Below are positions 8,183 through 16,522 of a stretch of 64,000 nucleotides of DNA, one piece after another. Within the stretch, counting starts at the first letter, position 1. Each line of letters begins with the position of its first letter. The DNA is taken from NCBI RefSeq assembly GCF_000177335.1, contig NZ_ADFP01000051.1:31702-95701 (forward strand). The letters are read 5' to 3'. The notes below the pieces were generated by a model that saw only the letters and a list, made by a program, of their open reading frames with translations, had not been told where the DNA came from and made no database searches. The stretch comes from Pyramidobacter piscolens W5455 (GTDB lineage: Bacteria; Synergistota; Synergistia; Synergistales; Dethiosulfovibrionaceae). The position numbers and the translations under genes were made by a program.

Positions 8183-9883
8183 TCACCGGCCGTCGGCAAG
8201 ATCCGGGATTTCAAGAATATAGGGGATGAGGATCATCACGACCTGACTGCGCGTTTTTTTATCGAGTTTGGCTTTGAAAAGCTCGCCGATCAGGGGGATG
8301 CTGCTCAGAATCGGCACGGACGCGCGCGTGCGCGAGCGGCTTTCCTTGAACAGGCCGCCGATCACGAACGGCTCGCCGTCGCGCACGCGGATCTTCGTTT
8401 CGACGGTGCGCGAGTTCGTCTGCGGGATCTGTTCGCCCTGACCGCCGCGGATCCACTGGATCACCTCGCCCGTCGCCAGAGAGACGCTGACGGTGATCAT
8501 GCCGCTGCGTCCGATCCGGGGCGTCACTTCCAGTTTGGGGCCGACTTCTTCGTCGTCGTAGGTCGGATTCTGGGCGTCGTCGCGCCGTGACACGTATTTC
8601 AGTTTTTCCACGAGCTTCACGGTCGCTTTTTCGCCGTCGAGCACGGTCACCGTAGGATCCGCCAGAACGCGCGCCTTTTTCTGTTCCACCAGAGTGCGAA
8701 GGCGGAAATCAAGCATCCGCGTTGCCGTGCCGGCCAGCTGGACGATGCCGCTGCCGATCTCGCCGGGAAGATTGGCGGAAGTGTCCAGGTTCCCCAGCGC
8801 TCCTTCGGCTGTGCCGGGCTTGCGGCCGCTCTGAGCGAATCCCGCCGAGAGCGCGCCGTTCTGATAGCTGCCCCACCACCAATCATAGACGGCGTTCAGA
8901 GCCGTCTCGAGCTGATCGCTCGCGTCGTCGTTCACTTCGATGATGCGCGCCTTGAGCATCACCTGCCGCCCCGGCGCGTCGAGCAGGCGAAGCGTTCGCC
9001 GCACTTTCTCCTGCTGAAAGGCCGTTCCCGTGACGACGATCAGATTCTGGCGCTCGTCGACGAGCACTCTGTTGGCCGGCGAATGAAGTTCGGCCAGTTC
9101 CTTCAGCAGAGGCGCGGTCTTCTGCGCTTCCGCATAGGCGACGTGATAGCTCTTGGTCGTCAGGCGCCCCGTCAAAAGCCCCAGCGAATTTTTCGCGCCG
9201 ACGACGACGGTCCGGCCAACGACGCTGAAACCGAGATTCTGAGAACGAAGCACGAACTGAAACACTTCTTCGAAAGGCGCTTCGCTGAACGCCAGCGTCA
9301 TCCTCGCGTTCTGCGGCACCGAGGCGTCGACGACGATATTCACGTCCGCCATCGCGCCGAGAAGGCGAAAGACGTCCGCAAGATCGCAGTCTTTCAGGTT
9401 CATGGAGATCTTTCGCGACGAAATGCGTCCGGCGTTTTCACCTTCGCGCCAGAGCGGCGTCTGTTCCCGGCTTTCGGCGCGCCCGCCTTTTGTGAAGCGG
9501 ATCCGCATATGGCCGCTGCCGGCCCCTCTGACGTCGCCGAGCTGCAAAGGTTCTTCGCAGAAAAGCGTGACCAGCGTGCCGCGGTCGGATTCCTCCGCGC
9601 TGATATGCGGGACCAGCGGCGTATCGAGATCGCGCTCGTAGTTCAGCGCGGGGAAACGCACTCCTTCGAGCGCCAGCGTCAGGGAATTTTCATTTCTGTA
9701 AACCAGTTCGGGGCGTTTCAACGCTTGCCCTTCCAAGGACAACACGATATGCGAATCCCCGGCCTGCTCCACGTGGAGCGCCCAAAGCCGAGGTTCCGCG
9801 CGCGTTCTGGCCGGCAGCTCCGCCGGCTGGAAAAGGGAAAACGAGAACAATGCAAGCGCCACACAATGCTTCTTCGGATTCAT
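8183..9883 (-). CDS. pilQ: Type IV pilus secretin (PilQ-like)
   Basis: Outer-membrane ring through which the pilus fibre exits. 566 aa: signal peptide (1-25), an AMIN-like beta domain, an STN/N0 domain (SRKISMNLKDCDLADVFRLL, about 155-215), an N1 repeat with RQNLIVVTGTAFQQEKVRR, and the C-terminal secretin domain from about residue 310. The secretin signature VPILSSIPLIGELFK and the C-terminal beta-lip region QVVMILIPYI are clear. It is last in the minus-strand pilus operon, 9 bp after pilP. A true secretin implies a diderm envelope. Confidence 0.9.
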   Translation of the reverse strand: MNPKKHCVALALFSFSLFQPAELPARTRAEPRLWALHVEQAGDSHIVLSLEGQALKRPELVYRNENSLTLALEGVRFPALNYERDLDTPLVPHISAEESDRGTLVTLFCEEPLQLGDVRGAGSGHMRIRFTKGGRAESREQTPLWREGENAGRISSRKISMNLKDCDLADVFRLLGAMADVNIVVDASVPQNARMTLAFSEAPFEEVFQFVLRSQNLGFSVVGRTVVVGAKNSLGLLTGRLTTKSYHVAYAEAQKTAPLLKELAELHSPANRVLVDERQNLIVVTGTAFQQEKVRRTLRLLDAPGRQVMLKARIIEVNDDASDQLETALNAVYDWWWGSYQNGALSAGFAQSGRKPGTAEGALGNLDTSANLPGEIGSGIVQLAGTATRMLDFRLRTLVEQKKARVLADPTVTVLDGEKATVKLVEKLKYVSRRDDAQNPTYDDEEVGPKLEVTPRIGRSGMITVSVSLATGEVIQWIRGGQGEQIPQTNSRTVETKIRVRDGEPFVIGGLFKESRSRTRASVPILSSIPLIGELFKAKLDKKTRSQVVMILIPYILEIPDLADGR

Positions 9884-9892
9884 ACGCCCCTC

Positions 9893-10360
9893 CTATTCCA
9901 GCGGGACGAAAAATTTTTGCCCGCGCCACCGGCACGTCATGCCCGTCTGCCCGATCGTCAGGATCTCCACGCCGTTCAACGACTGCCCGGGGACGACCAG
10001 GACCGTCCGCGCGGAACCTTCGACGGCCACCGCCGCCCACTGTCCGCCGCCGGACAAGACGACGCCGCGCAGCGCCAAAAGGGGACGATTCAAGATGCCG
10101 TCCGGCGAAACATCGTCGTCCCATGGTTCTTCCCACGCCGCCGCACGTTTCAGAACGTCGATCCGCCGTTGCAGGATCCGTTCCAGTTCGGCGCTCCGCG
10201 CGACCGGCATCGGTTCTTCGGGGACCGCCGCCGCGACGGCGATTTTTACGGGACGAAAGAGCTGGCGCTGCCAGAAGGCGGTGGAAATCACCGAAAGGAT
10301 CGCGCAGGCCCAGCAAAAAGCGACGGCCGCCGTCTTGATTTTGCCGAGATTCGCGCTCAC
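9893..10360 (-). CDS. pilP: PilP-like pilus assembly protein
   Basis: 155 aa. One N-terminal TM (about residues 8-26, TAAVAFCWACAILSVISTAF) is followed by a periplasmic Pro/Ala linker and a C-terminal PilP/GspC-like HR domain: RGVVLSGGGQWAAVAVEG, VPGQSLNGVEILTIGQTG, then RWRGQKFFVPLE. This fold links the inner-membrane PilMNO complex to the PilQ secretin. It is anchored by a TM rather than being a lipoprotein like proteobacterial PilP, which brings it close to GspC. The GTG start overlaps the pilO stop as GTGA. Confidence 0.75.
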   Translation of the reverse strand: MSANLGKIKTAAVAFCWACAILSVISTAFWQRQLFRPVKIAVAAAVPEEPMPVARSAELERILQRRIDVLKRAAAWEEPWDDDVSPDGILNRPLLALRGVVLSGGGQWAAVAVEGSARTVLVVPGQSLNGVEILTIGQTGMTCRWRGQKFFVPLE

Positions 10361-10878
10361 GGCGTCGCCTCCTTCCGCAAAAAGGCCGACAGCGTCATAT
10401 CCACGCCGAACGACCGCTCGCCGGTACGGCGCGCCTCCACGCGGTCGATGCAAAAAAACTCGCGGCGTGCCAGCAACTCGCTCAAAAAGGCGCGGATTCC
10501 CTGCCGCTGCGCCCGCAAAGCGACTTCAAGGCGTACGCGTCCCCCCGGATCGGCATCCGGCGGCAGGGAGACGGCGCAGTCGACCTGCGCCGCCAGCGCG
10601 CACTGTTCCAGCGCCGTCTTCAAATCTTCGGACGCGGCCGCCGGAACGACCGGCAGTTTATCGAAACGGTCCCGCTCCGCCTTCAAAGCGGCGATCAGAG
10701 CCGTGAGCGTTTCTGCGCGGGCTCCGCCGCGCTCGGCACGCAGGCGCAGCTCCGCCGTGCGCGTCTTCAGCTCGTCGATGCGGGACACGATCCAGTGCTG
10801 CGCCCACATCACGGCGAGCAGCAGCGCGACGGCCGCCAGCCCGCGAAAAACGGGATCCGTCACCGTAAGTTTTTTCAC
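10357..10878 (-). CDS. pilO: PilO-like pilus assembly protein
   Basis: 173 aa with an N-terminal TM (GLAAVALLLAVMWAQHWIV), a coiled coil (about 35-72) and a C-terminal ferredoxin-like domain. This is the architecture of PilO, which heterodimerises with PilN in the inner-membrane alignment complex. The assignment rests on architecture and position between pilN and pilP, since sequence conservation in this family is low. GTG start, overlapping the pilN stop by 4 bp. Confidence 0.75.
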   Translation of the reverse strand: MKKLTVTDPVFRGLAAVALLLAVMWAQHWIVSRIDELKTRTAELRLRAERGGARAETLTALIAALKAERDRFDKLPVVPAAASEDLKTALEQCALAAQVDCAVSLPPDADPGGRVRLEVALRAQRQGIRAFLSELLARREFFCIDRVEARRTGERSFGVDMTLSAFLRKEATP

Positions 10879-11408
10879 CGTCCCCGCCTCGTTCCTTCCA
10901 AATGCAGCAGCAGATTTCCCCCGCCCAGAAGCCGGCGCTCCGTGATTCGCAGCGGCGCGTAGGGCAGACGCGCAAGCTTCGAGAGAACGCGCTCCGCGTC
11001 CTCGCGATCGGCGAGCAGAATCTCGATCCGGCAGAGCTCCCGATCCGCCGCGACGGCTTCCAGTTCCCCCGTCTCCGGCAAAGCGCCGGAGAGCGCCGCC
11101 AGGATCTCCAGCGCCGGCGTCGAGCTTTGCCCTTGCTCGATCATGGCCCTGAGCTGACTGTTATGCGCCTCAAGATCCCCGCACGCTTCGCTCAGACGCG
11201 CCGCGGCCGCCGCCGCTTCGCGCTCCGCGTCCCGGACCGCAGCGTACTGCAACTGCAGGCGCGGCCACAGCGTCAGCGCGCAGACGAAAAACTGCAGAAA
11301 ACACAAAAACATCACGACGAACGCCCCGTATTCGCGCAGAAAACGCTTCCATCCCGGTTCGACGGGCTCGAAGTAAGACGCGGGCAGCAGGTTGAACTCA
11401 GTCTTCAT
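10875..11408 (-). CDS. pilN: PilN-like pilus assembly protein
   Basis: 177 aa. The N terminus begins MKTEFNLLPASYFEP, the short cytoplasmic NLLP motif by which PilN docks into PilM. It is followed by one TM (about 29-50), an Ala/Glu-rich coiled coil, and a ferredoxin-like periplasmic domain. The first 11 bp overlap the end of pilM, and the last 4 bp overlap pilO. Confidence 0.83.
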   Translation of the reverse strand: MKTEFNLLPASYFEPVEPGWKRFLREYGAFVVMFLCFLQFFVCALTLWPRLQLQYAAVRDAEREAAAAAARLSEACGDLEAHNSQLRAMIEQGQSSTPALEILAALSGALPETGELEAVAADRELCRIEILLADREDAERVLSKLARLPYAPLRITERRLLGGGNLLLHLEGTRRGR

Positions 11409-12318
11409 GGGCGAACCTCAGCAGCAAGCCGACGACGTCGTACCAACCGGAATCGGCCGGCGGCGCGAGAGCCGCCGGGCAAAGCCCGGCGAAATCGATT
11501 TCCCGCGCCACCGCGCGCAGATCGCCGGGCGGAAGCGCAACCGGCGCGGACGCGTCCTTTGCGATATAAACCGGAGGCGCGGCCCCGCCGAAGTTTTCAG
11601 CGACGTATTCCAAGGTTCTGTTTATTTCCGCACAGATCTGCGAACTCCAGGCAAATTCTTCGGCCGGGAGGGCGACGCTGCGAAAGACCAGACCGTTTCC
11701 TTCGCACACGAACGCGCAGTGCAACGAATCTTCGCGTTTCGCGGCCAGCAGGAAGCGCTCTTCGGCAACGACGGAAGCGAAAGCGCGCGTCGAGGCGACG
11801 ATCTGCGGTTCAGCGGCGAAGACGCGGGCCCGCGGAGCGCGCAGACTTTCGAGAAACGGCAAAATCTGCGCCTTCGCACAGGCCGTTCCCACAAGGTTCA
11901 ACCGGCCGCCGCGCGGCGGGGCGGCGACCTCGCAGAGATCGAACAGCGCTTCGCCGAAGTCGAACGGGAAATAATCGGAAAAACACCACGTCATGGAAGC
12001 GCGCGCCTCTTCCAGATCGGCCGCCGGCAGGGAAAACAGCCGAAAGAGGCAGTCGGCCGACGGGATTCCCACGGCAAAAGGGAGCTTGCCCCAGCGGAAC
12101 GCCAGTTTCTTGCGCAAAAACGCGCCCAGAGCCGCTCCGTTCGCCAGACGCCCGTGGCTGACCAACCCGTCGGGAAGAGGAATTTTATCGGCGTTGACGA
12201 GCCGCGCCCGTCCGCCTTCCCGCAAAAGTTCGGCGTAGCACGCGCAGCGCCAGCGCCGCCCCTGAACGGCGCTCAGTTCTCCGTTTCCACAGCATCGTCC
12301 CGCTCCTTCCCCGGGCAC
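11398..12318 (-). CDS. pilM: PilM-like actin-fold pilus assembly protein
   Basis: About 306 aa. Placed as the cytoplasmic, actin/FtsA-like PilM by its position before pilN and by scattered features: a nucleotide-fold-like N terminus, PFAVGIPSADCLFRLFSLPA near residue 80, and ICAEINRTLEYV near 228 resembling the EI.RTLEYY segment of PilM proteins. Sequence divergence is high and the classic phosphate-loop glycines are weak. The start is doubtful: GTG at 12318 has a poor ribosome-binding site, and the better-placed ATG (preceded by GAAGGAG) is in a different, quickly closed frame. Confidence 0.65.
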   Translation of the reverse strand: MPGEGAGRCCGNGELSAVQGRRWRCACYAELLREGGRARLVNADKIPLPDGLVSHGRLANGAALGAFLRKKLAFRWGKLPFAVGIPSADCLFRLFSLPAADLEEARASMTWCFSDYFPFDFGEALFDLCEVAAPPRGGRLNLVGTACAKAQILPFLESLRAPRARVFAAEPQIVASTRAFASVVAEERFLLAAKREDSLHCAFVCEGNGLVFRSVALPAEEFAWSSQICAEINRTLEYVAENFGGAAPPVYIAKDASAPVALPPGDLRAVAREIDFAGLCPAALAPPADSGWYDVVGLLLRFAHED

Positions 12319-12324
12319 ACCGCT

Positions 12325-12672
12325 TCAGCGAATCCGCCTGGATAGTTTGGCTTCGCGCGTTTCTCCCCGCTCCGCCCAAGTCACCAGGACCGTACAGACC
12401 GTCCCTTCCGCCGAAGGCGACACGTCGACAGAAACGTCAAACGAAGCGATGCCGCCGGAAAAATTCTCCAACAGCTTCTCCTGCGAAGGCACCTTCCCCC
12501 ACGCCTCCACCTCCTCGAGGCACGAGAGCGCCCCCCGCCAAGCTTCCTGACGGCGGCGAAGCTCAACGGCGGCGTGCAGATTTTCCGTAAAGGCGGAAGC
12601 CAGCAGCGGCAGAAAAACAGCCGCGAGCGCCGCGGCGATCAGGCACTCGACCAGCAGAAACCCCTTTTTCAT
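12325..12672 (-). CDS. Type IV prepilin-like protein (PilV/GspI-like minor pilin)
   Basis: 115 aa from the ATG at 12672, which has GAGGGG just upstream. The leader MKKG is cut before F of the class III prepilin motif FLLVECLIAA, with Glu at +5, followed by the hydrophobic helix that packs in the pilus core. The body has GspI/PilV-like spacing (LEEVEAWG) and then beta strands. An alternative ATG at 12687 overlaps the pilC stop as ATGA and would give a nine-residue leader. A minor pilin is the most likely role. Confidence 0.78.
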   Translation of the reverse strand: MKKGFLLVECLIAAALAAVFLPLLASAFTENLHAAVELRRRQEAWRGALSCLEEVEAWGKVPSQEKLLENFSGGIASFDVSVDVSPSAEGTVCTVLVTWAERGETREAKLSRRIR

Positions 12673-12683
12673 CGCGCCCCTCG

Positions 12684-13907
12684 TCATGACAATGACCGCA
12701 CCGCCTGCAAAATCGGCAGAAAGATCGCCGCGACGACGATCGCGGCCGCCAGCCCGACTGCGATGATCAACAGCGGTTCGAGGACTGACGTCAGCCGCTT
12801 GATTCCCTCGTCGAGCGCCCTTTCATGCCATTCCGCGGCCCGCAGCAGCATTTCGTCCATTTTCCCGGTCTGTTCCCCCGCCGCGATCAACGTCGCCGTT
12901 ACCGGCTGCAGCAGAGCCAGTTCCCGGGCCCGAGCCGCCAGACCGACTCCGCGGGAAGCAGCGTCGTGAAGCTCCATCAGCGTCCGGGCCATCGCGGCGT
13001 TGTGGGAAGTTTCCGCGCTGAGCTCGAGCGAACGCAGCAGCGGCACGCCGGATTTCAGCAGCAGCCCCAGACTGCGCAGCGAGCGTGCCAGCGCCGCCTT
13101 CGCCCGCAGCGCGCCGACGACGGGAACCTTCAGCCGCAGACGGTCGATCGCCAGACGCGCCCCGGGCACCCGACGCAGTCCCCAGATCGCGCCGGCGGCG
13201 GCAGACACACAGGCAAGCAGGAAAGACAGGATCAGCGGAAGATGTCCGCTCACGTAAAAAAGTTTGGCGGTCAGCGCCGGCATGGGAATTTTCAGGCGCG
13301 CGAAGATCCCGTGGAACTTCGGCAGAACGAAAACGAACATGACCAGAAGCACCGCAAGAGAGAAAAACAACACCAGCGCCGGATAGGCCAGCGCGGAAAG
13401 GATTTTGGAGCGCAGCCGTTCGCGGCGCTCGTACCGTTCCGCCACAAGCGTCAGCGATTCGGAAAGCCGCCCGGTCTCTTCGCCGACGGAGAGCATCATC
13501 CGGTCGACCGGCTCGCAAAAACGGCCGTCTCGCATCGCCCGGCTCATGGATTGTCCGCCGTTGACTCCCCGGCACACCCGCCGGATCTTTTTGATCATCG
13601 GAACGCAGCGGCTCGTCTCCGCAAGCCGCTGCAGGGAAACGCTCAGCGGAATTCCCGCCGCGGTGAAGAGCGCCAGCTCCCGGAAAAACAACGCTTTCTG
13701 CAACAGCGGGACCGTGCCGATGGAACACAGTTTACGCCAGAGCGACGCCGCAGGCCGCGCCGCTTTTTCCGAAGCGCCGGCTTCGATCGCAAGCGGCAGC
13801 AGGCTCTGCCGGCGCAAAAGCCGCGCCGCTTCCCGCGCGTCCGCGCACTCGACCACGCCCGTTCGCAGCTCTCCGGCGGAAGACCGGGCCCGATAGGAAA
13901 ATTTCAT
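12684..13907 (-). CDS. pilC: Type IV pilus inner-membrane platform protein (T2SF family)
   Basis: 407 aa with two tandem T2SF domains. The first starts ALFFRELALFTAAGIPLSVS and the second ARSLRSLGLLLKSGVPLLRS, each with the Gly-x-Pro-Leu motif. Three TM segments lie near residues 170, 215 and 380. The platform protein couples the PilB and PilT ATPases to pilin insertion and removal. The ATG overlaps the pilT stop (ATGA). Confidence 0.93.
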   Translation of the reverse strand: MKFSYRARSSAGELRTGVVECADAREAARLLRRQSLLPLAIEAGASEKAARPAASLWRKLCSIGTVPLLQKALFFRELALFTAAGIPLSVSLQRLAETSRCVPMIKKIRRVCRGVNGGQSMSRAMRDGRFCEPVDRMMLSVGEETGRLSESLTLVAERYERRERLRSKILSALAYPALVLFFSLAVLLVMFVFVLPKFHGIFARLKIPMPALTAKLFYVSGHLPLILSFLLACVSAAAGAIWGLRRVPGARLAIDRLRLKVPVVGALRAKAALARSLRSLGLLLKSGVPLLRSLELSAETSHNAAMARTLMELHDAASRGVGLAARARELALLQPVTATLIAAGEQTGKMDEMLLRAAEWHERALDEGIKRLTSVLEPLLIIAVGLAAAIVVAAIFLPILQAVRSLS

Positions 13908-14989
13908 GACGGCATCGACCGCCCGTCCAAAAGACGCTTCATCTCTTCGCCGTCAAACGCGCCGGCAAGGGCGGCTTCCGGCGCGATGCGTTTCTGCTCG
14001 ACGAGCTTCAGCAAAGACTGCTCCATCGTGTACATGCCGTCGCGCCGCGACGTTTGCAGTATCGTCTTCAGCTGCGCCGTGCGCGACTCGCGGATCGCGC
14101 TTCGAACCGCCGGCGTGGCGACGAGCATTTCCGTGGCCAGACAGCGGCCGCCCGCGCGCTGCGGAACCAGCCGCATCGCGCATACGCCCGCCAGCGAAAG
14201 CGCCGTCTGCGCGCGGACCTGCGCCTGCTGCGCCGCCGGAAAGGCGTCGATGATGCGTTCGACGGCCTGAGGCGCGTCCGGCGCGTGCAGCGTCGCCAGC
14301 ACCAGATGGCCGGTTTCGGCGGCCGTAATGGCGGCGGAAATCGTCTCGCCGTCGCGCATTTCCCCGATTCCGATCACGTCGGGGTCCTGCCTCAAAGCAT
14401 CCCGCAGGCCGGCCGCGAAGCTCGGGCAATCGCGACCGATCTGACGCTGGTGAAGCAGCGCCCGTTTGCCCTCGTGCACGAACTCAATGGGATCTTCCAG
14501 CGTCACGATGTGGATGCGGCACGTCTCGTTGAGCCAGTCAACCAGAGAGGCCAGCGCCGTGCTCTTGCCGCTCCCGGACGGCCCGGTGAACAGCAAAAGG
14601 CCGTGGCCTTTCGCGCAGAGTCCTTTCAAAACTGCCGGCAAACCGCACTGTTCCGGCGCCGGGATTCGGGCGGGGATCAACCGGATCGCCGCCGCGGGCT
14701 GCCCCATGCTCCGGAAACAGCTGAGGCGGAATCGCCTCGGCGCGGAGGGAGCACCGAATTCATGCGCGGCGCTGACGCTTTTATTCAGTTCCCAGTCGTC
14801 CCATTCCGCCGCGGAGAGCATCCGCCTGATGGACGCCAGCAGCCATTCCCGGCCGACCACGGCGCGCCCGCCGTCCTCGAGCCGGCCGTCGACGCGGAAC
14901 AACGGCGCGCGGCCGCAGGAAAGATGAACGTCGCTGGCCCGGCGTTCCGCCGCTTCGTCAAACAAAGCCCACAGATCAGGTTCCGGCAT
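13904..14989 (-). CDS. pilT: Type IV pilus retraction ATPase
   Basis: 361 aa hexameric ATPase powering pilus retraction. N-terminal PAS-like region with SDVHLSCGRAPLFRVDGRL, Walker A GPSGSGKST near residue 140, Asp box TLEDPIEF, Walker B VIGIGEMRD, and His box GHLVLATLHAPDA. This pattern and the length are typical of PilT rather than PilB. The start at 14989 is preceded by GAGGTGAT; a GTG at 14998 overlapping the pilB stop is the alternative. The usual C-terminal AIRNLIRE motif appears as AIRESRT. Confidence 0.92.
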   Translation of the reverse strand: MPEPDLWALFDEAAERRASDVHLSCGRAPLFRVDGRLEDGGRAVVGREWLLASIRRMLSAAEWDDWELNKSVSAAHEFGAPSAPRRFRLSCFRSMGQPAAAIRLIPARIPAPEQCGLPAVLKGLCAKGHGLLLFTGPSGSGKSTALASLVDWLNETCRIHIVTLEDPIEFVHEGKRALLHQRQIGRDCPSFAAGLRDALRQDPDVIGIGEMRDGETISAAITAAETGHLVLATLHAPDAPQAVERIIDAFPAAQQAQVRAQTALSLAGVCAMRLVPQRAGGRCLATEMLVATPAVRSAIRESRTAQLKTILQTSRRDGMYTMEQSLLKLVEQKRIAPEAALAGAFDGEEMKRLLDGRSMPS

Positions 14990-14994
14990 GGCAA

Positions 14995-16509
14995 TCACCT
15001 CACGTCGATGGCGCCGAAAACTTCTTCGTAACTCGTCACGCCGGCCAGCGCTTTGGCGATGCCGCCACGTTCCAGCGTCCTCATCCCTTTGCGGACGGCC
15101 GCCTTGCGCAGCGCGGAGACGCTTTCCTCGCGCGCGATCAGAGCGGAGATTTCTTCGTCGACGGCGAGGACCTCAAAGATCGCCGTCCGTCCCGCATATC
15201 CCCGGCCGTCGCACCGCGGGCAGCCGACAGGCCGGTAAAACACGCTGCCGCGCGGAAGTTCCAGGCGCTCGCATTCGCGTTCGGGCAGAGCGTAGGGCTG
15301 CCGGCAATGAGGGCAGAGTTTGCGCACCAGGCGCTGAGCCATCACGCCGCGCAGCGCCGAAGCCACGAGGAAGGCGGGCGCGCCCATGTCGATCAGGCGC
15401 AGCGCCGCGCTGGCGGCGTCGTTGGTGTGCAGCGTGCTGAGGACGACATGACCGGTCAGCGCGGCGCGGACGGCGAGCAGCGCCGTTTCGCCGTCGCGGA
15501 TCTCTCCCAGCATGACGATGTCAGGATCCTGGCGCAGGATGGAACGCAGCGCCGCGGCGAAACTCAGCCCGCTGCGCTCGTTGACCTGCACCTGAGTGAC
15601 GCCGGGAATGTCGTATTCCACGGGATCCTCCACGGTCACGGCGTTGAACTCGGCGAGGTTCAGCCGCTCCAGCATGGCGTACAGCGTCGTGGTCTTGCCG
15701 CTGCCGGTGGGACCGGTGTTGAGGATGATGCCGTTGGGGATCTTCAGCAGATTCTTGATCCGCGCCAGCTCCGCGCCCTCGCATCCCAGCCCTTCGAGCC
15801 CGCGCAGCGCCCGCTCGCGGTCGAGAAGGCGCAGGACCGTTTTCTCGCCGCGGACGGAGGGAAGCGTGGAAATGCGGAAATCGACTTTGCGCCCGTCGAC
15901 GTCCCGTAAAATGCGGCCGTCCTGGGGAAGGCGGCTCTCGGCGATGTCCATTCCCGCCATGATCTTGACGCGCGCCGTCACGGCCCGGTGGATCGCCGCC
16001 GGGAAACGGACCGCGTCCACAAGCCGGCCGTCGATGCGAAAACGGACTCGCGACTCTTTTTCGCCCGGTTCGATGTGGATGTCGGAGGCACGTTCGCCGA
16101 TCGCCTGAGCGATCATGCTCTCCACGATCTGGGAAACCGGCGAAGCGTCGTCCAGCCGTTCCGGCGCCGCTTCGTCGTTCCTCTCGTCGTGCAGATAATC
16201 CGCGGAGAGGCGGGCGATGCGTCCGGAGAATTGATAGGCGCGGCGGATCTCGGCCGCAAGATCGGGAACGGTCGAGGGGATCAGTTCCACCCGCCGGCGC
16301 GTCAGCGTCTGCAGTTCGTCGGCGCAGGGCAGACGCCGCGGCTCCTCCGCCATGACGCGCAGATGTCCGTCGGCAGCGATCGTCAGCGGCAGGACGCAAA
16401 GCCGCGCCGCCGTTTCGAACGAGATCAGCCGCAGCGCTTCCGGCGAAGGATGCAGTCTCGCCAGCGCCACGCGGGACGGCGGCAGAGCGCCGCTCTCGCT
16501 GAGCGTCAT
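14995..16509 (-). CDS. pilB: Type IV pilus extension ATPase (GspE/PilB)
   Basis: About 504 aa. GspE N-terminal domain, then RASDIHIEPGEKESRVRFRI, Walker A GPTGSGKTTT, Asp box TVEDPVEYDIPG, Walker B IVMLGEIRD and His box LTGHVVLSTLHTND, and a tetracysteine zinc motif CPHCRQPY...CPRCDGRGY found in PilB/GspE but not PilT. AAGGAG lies eight bases before the ATG at 16509; two earlier ATGs (16518, 16515) are too close to it. The upstream propeller gene ends at 16523. Confidence 0.94.
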   Translation of the reverse strand: MTLSESGALPPSRVALARLHPSPEALRLISFETAARLCVLPLTIAADGHLRVMAEEPRRLPCADELQTLTRRRVELIPSTVPDLAAEIRRAYQFSGRIARLSADYLHDERNDEAAPERLDDASPVSQIVESMIAQAIGERASDIHIEPGEKESRVRFRIDGRLVDAVRFPAAIHRAVTARVKIMAGMDIAESRLPQDGRILRDVDGRKVDFRISTLPSVRGEKTVLRLLDRERALRGLEGLGCEGAELARIKNLLKIPNGIILNTGPTGSGKTTTLYAMLERLNLAEFNAVTVEDPVEYDIPGVTQVQVNERSGLSFAAALRSILRQDPDIVMLGEIRDGETALLAVRAALTGHVVLSTLHTNDAASAALRLIDMGAPAFLVASALRGVMAQRLVRKLCPHCRQPYALPERECERLELPRGSVFYRPVGCPRCDGRGYAGRTAIFEVLAVDEEISALIAREESVSALRKAAVRKGMRTLERGGIAKALAGVTSYEEVFGAIDVR

Positions 16510-16522
16510 CGGCATCATCTCC